DNA from: Chloroflexota bacterium
GTDB taxonomy: Bacteria > Chloroflexota > Ktedonobacteria > Ktedonobacterales > Ktedonobacteraceae
Direction: 5' to 3'
NCBI GenBank assembly: GCA_005879655.1
Contig: VBJK01000151.1
Coordinates: forward strand, 1-33,201
DNA length: 33,201 bases
Shown: in pieces, positions 30,730 through 33,201 of the stretch
Layout: each line of letters starts with the position of its first letter
Position numbering within the stretch: position 1 is the stretch's first letter
The notes under the pieces: model-generated
Told to the model about the DNA's origin: nothing
Seen by the model: the letters and a program-made list of their open reading frames with translations, nothing else
Database searches by the model: none
Program-made: the position numbers and the translations under genes

Positions 30730-33201
30730 GTGAAAGATTCGAGTATACTAAAACGTGCTTTAGTGACTTTGGATAGGTTACAGGCAAAGTTAGAAGAGAC
30801 TGAGCAGGCAAAAAAGGAACCAGTGGCCATTATCGGGATGGGATGTCGTTTCCCCGGTGGCGTTCATTCTCCTGGAGACTTCTGGCGCTTGCTGTGCAAT
30901 GAAGTCGATACCATTAGTGATATTCCCGCTGAACGCTGGGATGCGGATGCCTTCTATGATGCTGATCCTCAGACTCCTGGCAAGATGTATACGCGCAAGG
31001 GATCCTTTGTGGCAGATGTCGATAAATTCGATCCAATGTTTTTTAGAATCAGTCCGCGTGAAGCACGCGGGATGGACCCTCAGCAGCGATTCCTCTTAGA
31101 GGTCGGCTGGGAGGCTCTAGAAGATGCTGGACAAGCAAACAGCCGCTTAGCAGGGAGCCAGACCGGGGTATTTATTGGTATCATGTCACAGGATTATGCA
31201 CGCCGCTATGAACAAGGAGGCGACCTCCGCCTGATCGATGCACATTATAGCACTGGCAATGATTTTAGTTTTGCGTCTGGCCGGCTCTCGTATACTTTTG
31301 GCTTGCAAGGACCAAGTATTGCGATTGATACCGCTTGCTCCTCTTCCCTGGTGGCAGTGCATCTAGCATGTCAGAGCTTGCGGACAGGCGAGTGCGATAT
31401 GGCACTGGCTGGTGGAGTGAGCTTAATCCTCTCGCCAGAGATCAATATTTTCTTGTCCAAAGCTGGAGCCATGGCACCCGATGGTCGCTGCAAAACGTTT
31501 GATGAAGCTGCGGATGGCATGGGCCGGGGAGAGGGATGTGGAGTTGTAGTCCTCAAGCGTCTTTCGGCGGCTCTGGCCGATGGTGATCGCATTCTCGCAC
31601 TTATTCGGGGCTGTGCAGTGAACCACGGTGGTTCCAGTGGTGGCCTGACCGTTCCGAACGGTCAGGCTCAGCAGGCATTGATTCGTCAGGCACTGCTGAA
31701 CGCCCAAGTGACACCATCTCAGGTCAGCTATATAGAGGCTCATGGCACCGGAACCATTCTTGGCGATCCAATTGAGATTCAATCGCTCAATACTGTGCTC
31801 AGCGAAGGTCGTACTCTGGATCAACCAGTCGTAGTAGGCTCGGTAAAGGCCAACATTGGTCACCTGGATGCAGCGGCGGGTATTGCAAGCCTGATCAAGG
31901 TTGTATTGATGCTCCAACACGCCGAAATTCCTCGTCATCTACATCTCAAACAACTCAACACACGTATCCCTTGGTCCGATATTCCCTTGGTTGTCCCCAC
32001 TAAGAGAAGCCCCTGGTTGACAAACAATGATCGGCATCTTGCAGGCGTCAGCTCTTTTGGCATGAGTGGGACCAATGCTCATGTGGTGGTGGGGGAGGCC
32101 CCGGAGGTACTAGTGAAGGCAGAGACAATGAAGTTGCCAGAGCGTGAGTACCATATCCTGGCACTGTCGGCACACACTGAGACGGCGTTATGGCAGTTGG
32201 CAGGTCGCTATGCGACTTGGCTAGGAGCACATCCGCATGCATCGTTAGGAGACGTAGCCTATACGCTAGGGATTGGGCGAGTCCACCTGGAGGAGCGGGC
32301 AACGTTGGTGGTGGACACAGTTTCGCTGGCTCAACAGCTCCTGAGCCAGTTGGAGCAGGGTGACGTCAGTGGTCTATGGCGTGGCCATCATACGAGCAAG
32401 CCCAAGGTAGCATGGGTCTTTACCGGACAGGGTAGCCAGTATGTCGGGATGGGACGTGAACTCTACGAAAGTCTGCCCGTCGTGCGTGAGATGCTCGACC
32501 ACTGCGCCGGGCTGTTCGGGTCAGATCCAGGACTCTTAGAGGTGCTCTTCGGGGAACAGGAAGAGCTACTCGATCACACCCGCTACACGCAACCAGCGCT
32601 CTTTGCCTTGGAGGTGGCACTGGCGCAGCAGTTGAGGAGTTGGAACCTAGAACCCGATGTCGTGCTTGGCTATAGTGTGGGCCAGTATGCCGCAGCGGTC
32701 GTGGCTGGGGTACTGAGCCTTGAGGACGGACTGCGCTTGATCGCCAAGCAAGGGGAGCTGATGGGAGCCCTACCAACTAGCGGGGCGATGGCAGCAGTAT
32801 TTACCGATATGGGCACCGTCGAAGCATTGCTAGCAGCAATGCCCTCCCTCTCGTTGGCGGCTGACAACGGATCGTATCTGGTGATCAGTGGTCCCACTGA
32901 GGCACTACTGGAGGCACTGACACATCTGAAGGAGCAGGGGATACGTACGCAGGTCTTGAACACGTCGCGTGCTTTCCACTCAGATCTGCTGGAGCCAGCA
33001 CTCGAGGAGTTTGAGGCCTTTGCCACAGAGGTGCCATTCCAGCTAGCGGACAAGACCTTGATCTGCAATCTGACCGGTGAGGTGCTGGCAAGTGGGCAGG
33101 TGCTGGATGCAGGATATTGGCGACGACATAGCCGGGAGCCAGTACAGTTTGCTCGTAGCCTGCGTACAGCAGCCGAACTAGGCGTGGGTGTAGTAGTGGA
33201 A
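30730..33201 (+). CDS. Modular PKS, docking helix-KS-AT (cis-AT type), runs off the window
   Basis: The frame is open from a GTG at 30730 (AGGAG seven bases upstream) to the last base, 824 codons. Residues 1-28 ([20 protein letters not shown]) form a coiled-coil-type N-terminal docking helix as in cis-AT PKSs. A KS spans about 30-455, with Cys203 (DTACSSS), His338 (EAHGTGT) and His378 (ANIGH); GLTVPNG is the form usual for cis-AT KS domains. An AT starts at about 556 ([16 protein letters not shown]). Its nucleophile Ser649 lies in GYSVGQ instead of GHSxGE, and His750 lies in SRAFHS, the malonyl-type xAFH motif. The region looks catalytically complete. The downstream domains are outside the window. 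It seems more G+C-rich than the minus-strand genes by eye. Together with the preceding KS-ACP it makes the cluster a cis/trans-AT hybrid. Confidence 0.9.
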   Translation, partial: MKDSSILKRALVTLDRLQAKLEETEQAKKEPVAIIGMGCRFPGGVHSPGDFWRLLCNEVDTISDIPAERWDADAFYDADPQTPGKMYTRKGSFVADVDKFDPMFFRISPREARGMDPQQRFLLEVGWEALEDAGQANSRLAGSQTGVFIGIMSQDYARRYEQGGDLRLIDAHYSTGNDFSFASGRLSYTFGLQGPSIAIDTACSSSLVAVHLACQSLRTGECDMALAGGVSLILSPEINIFLSKAGAMAPDGRCKTFDEAADGMGRGEGCGVVVLKRLSAALADGDRILALIRGCAVNHGGSSGGLTVPNGQAQQALIRQALLNAQVTPSQVSYIEAHGTGTILGDPIEIQSLNTVLSEGRTLDQPVVVGSVKANIGHLDAAAGIASLIKVVLMLQHAEIPRHLHLKQLNTRIPWSDIPLVVPTKRSPWLTNNDRHLAGVSSFGMSGTNAHVVVGEAPEVLVKAETMKLPEREYHILALSAHTETALWQLAGRYATWLGAHPHASLGDVAYTLGIGRVHLEERATLVVDTVSLAQQLLSQLEQGDVSGLWRGHHTSKPKVAWVFTGQGSQYVGMGRELYESLPVVREMLDHCAGLFGSDPGLLEVLFGEQEELLDHTRYTQPALFALEVALAQQLRSWNLEPDVVLGYSVGQYAAAVVAGVLSLEDGLRLIAKQGELMGALPTSGAMAAVFTDMGTVEALLAAMPSLSLAADNGSYLVISGPTEALLEALTHLKEQGIRTQVLNTSRAFHSDLLEPALEEFEAFATEVPFQLADKTLICNLTGEVLASGQVLDAGYWRRHSREPVQFARSLRTAAELGVGVVVE

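Noticed and set aside
31371..32302. Minus-strand open frames opposite the KS-AT gene
   Set aside because: They are antisense shadows. The plus strand is open from 30730 to the window edge with full KS and AT motifs.

Overview
The window carries two unrelated blocks. At the left (1-5218, + strand) are the end of a predicted adenine-specific DNA methylase (COG1743/DUF1156 type), a COG1483/DUF499 AAA+ ATPase, and a decayed helicase chimera. This looks like the edge of a DNA-modification or defence island. From 5248 to the right edge runs a polyketide biosynthetic cluster with a divergent promoter region near 24.45-24.84 kb. The moderate G+C, the very large modular PKS genes and the recurring coded linker element (GGPGGKASLAGFGVSPN) suggest a large-genome environmental bacterium. 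Ktedonobacteria (Chloroflexota) is my best guess, but only as inference.

Minus strand, read from 24.45 kb to 5.25 kb, is a trans-AT-type assembly line in three genes. Gene 1 is a KS fossil plus ACP. Gene 2 is KS-KR-ACP-KS, then a frame break, then ACP. Gene 3 is an ECH (beta-branching type) plus KS, broken by a second frame break, then ACP-cMT-KS-ACP-KS-AT(dead)-DH(probably dead)-ACP-TE. Short helical tails and heads with a common L-x-GxIS-EEA motif sit at the protein ends and probably dock gene 1 to gene 2 and gene 2 to gene 3. The final TE carries GHSIG and a PGDH histidine, so release is coded here. No free-standing acyltransferase, HMG-CoA-synthase-like enzyme or ECH1 lies in the window.

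Plus strand, from 24.85 kb, is a tailoring and starter-like set: cytochrome P450, a duplicated P450 tail, a SnoaL-like protein, a flavin-dependent halogenase-like oxidoreductase, a 20-codon acyl-CoA-dehydrogenase head, and a free ACP. It continues with a KS lacking the HGTGT histidine, joined to an ACP across a 2-nt slippage frameshift. Last is a cis-AT module (KS-AT) with an N-terminal docking helix that runs off the window.

The most notable signals are these. (i) A family of 78-bp hairpin-rich elements (26 codons each) sits in frame and in one orientation only in interdomain linkers; a related 105-bp element has 24-bp perfect inverted repeats. (ii) Three frame breaks in PKS genes are all of the same +1 class. 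(iii) A dead AT lies inside an otherwise trans-AT line, next to an intact cis-AT gene. (iv) A duplicated promoter box precedes the minus-strand genes. Whether the cluster is live, decaying or rearranged by recent events is the main open question.
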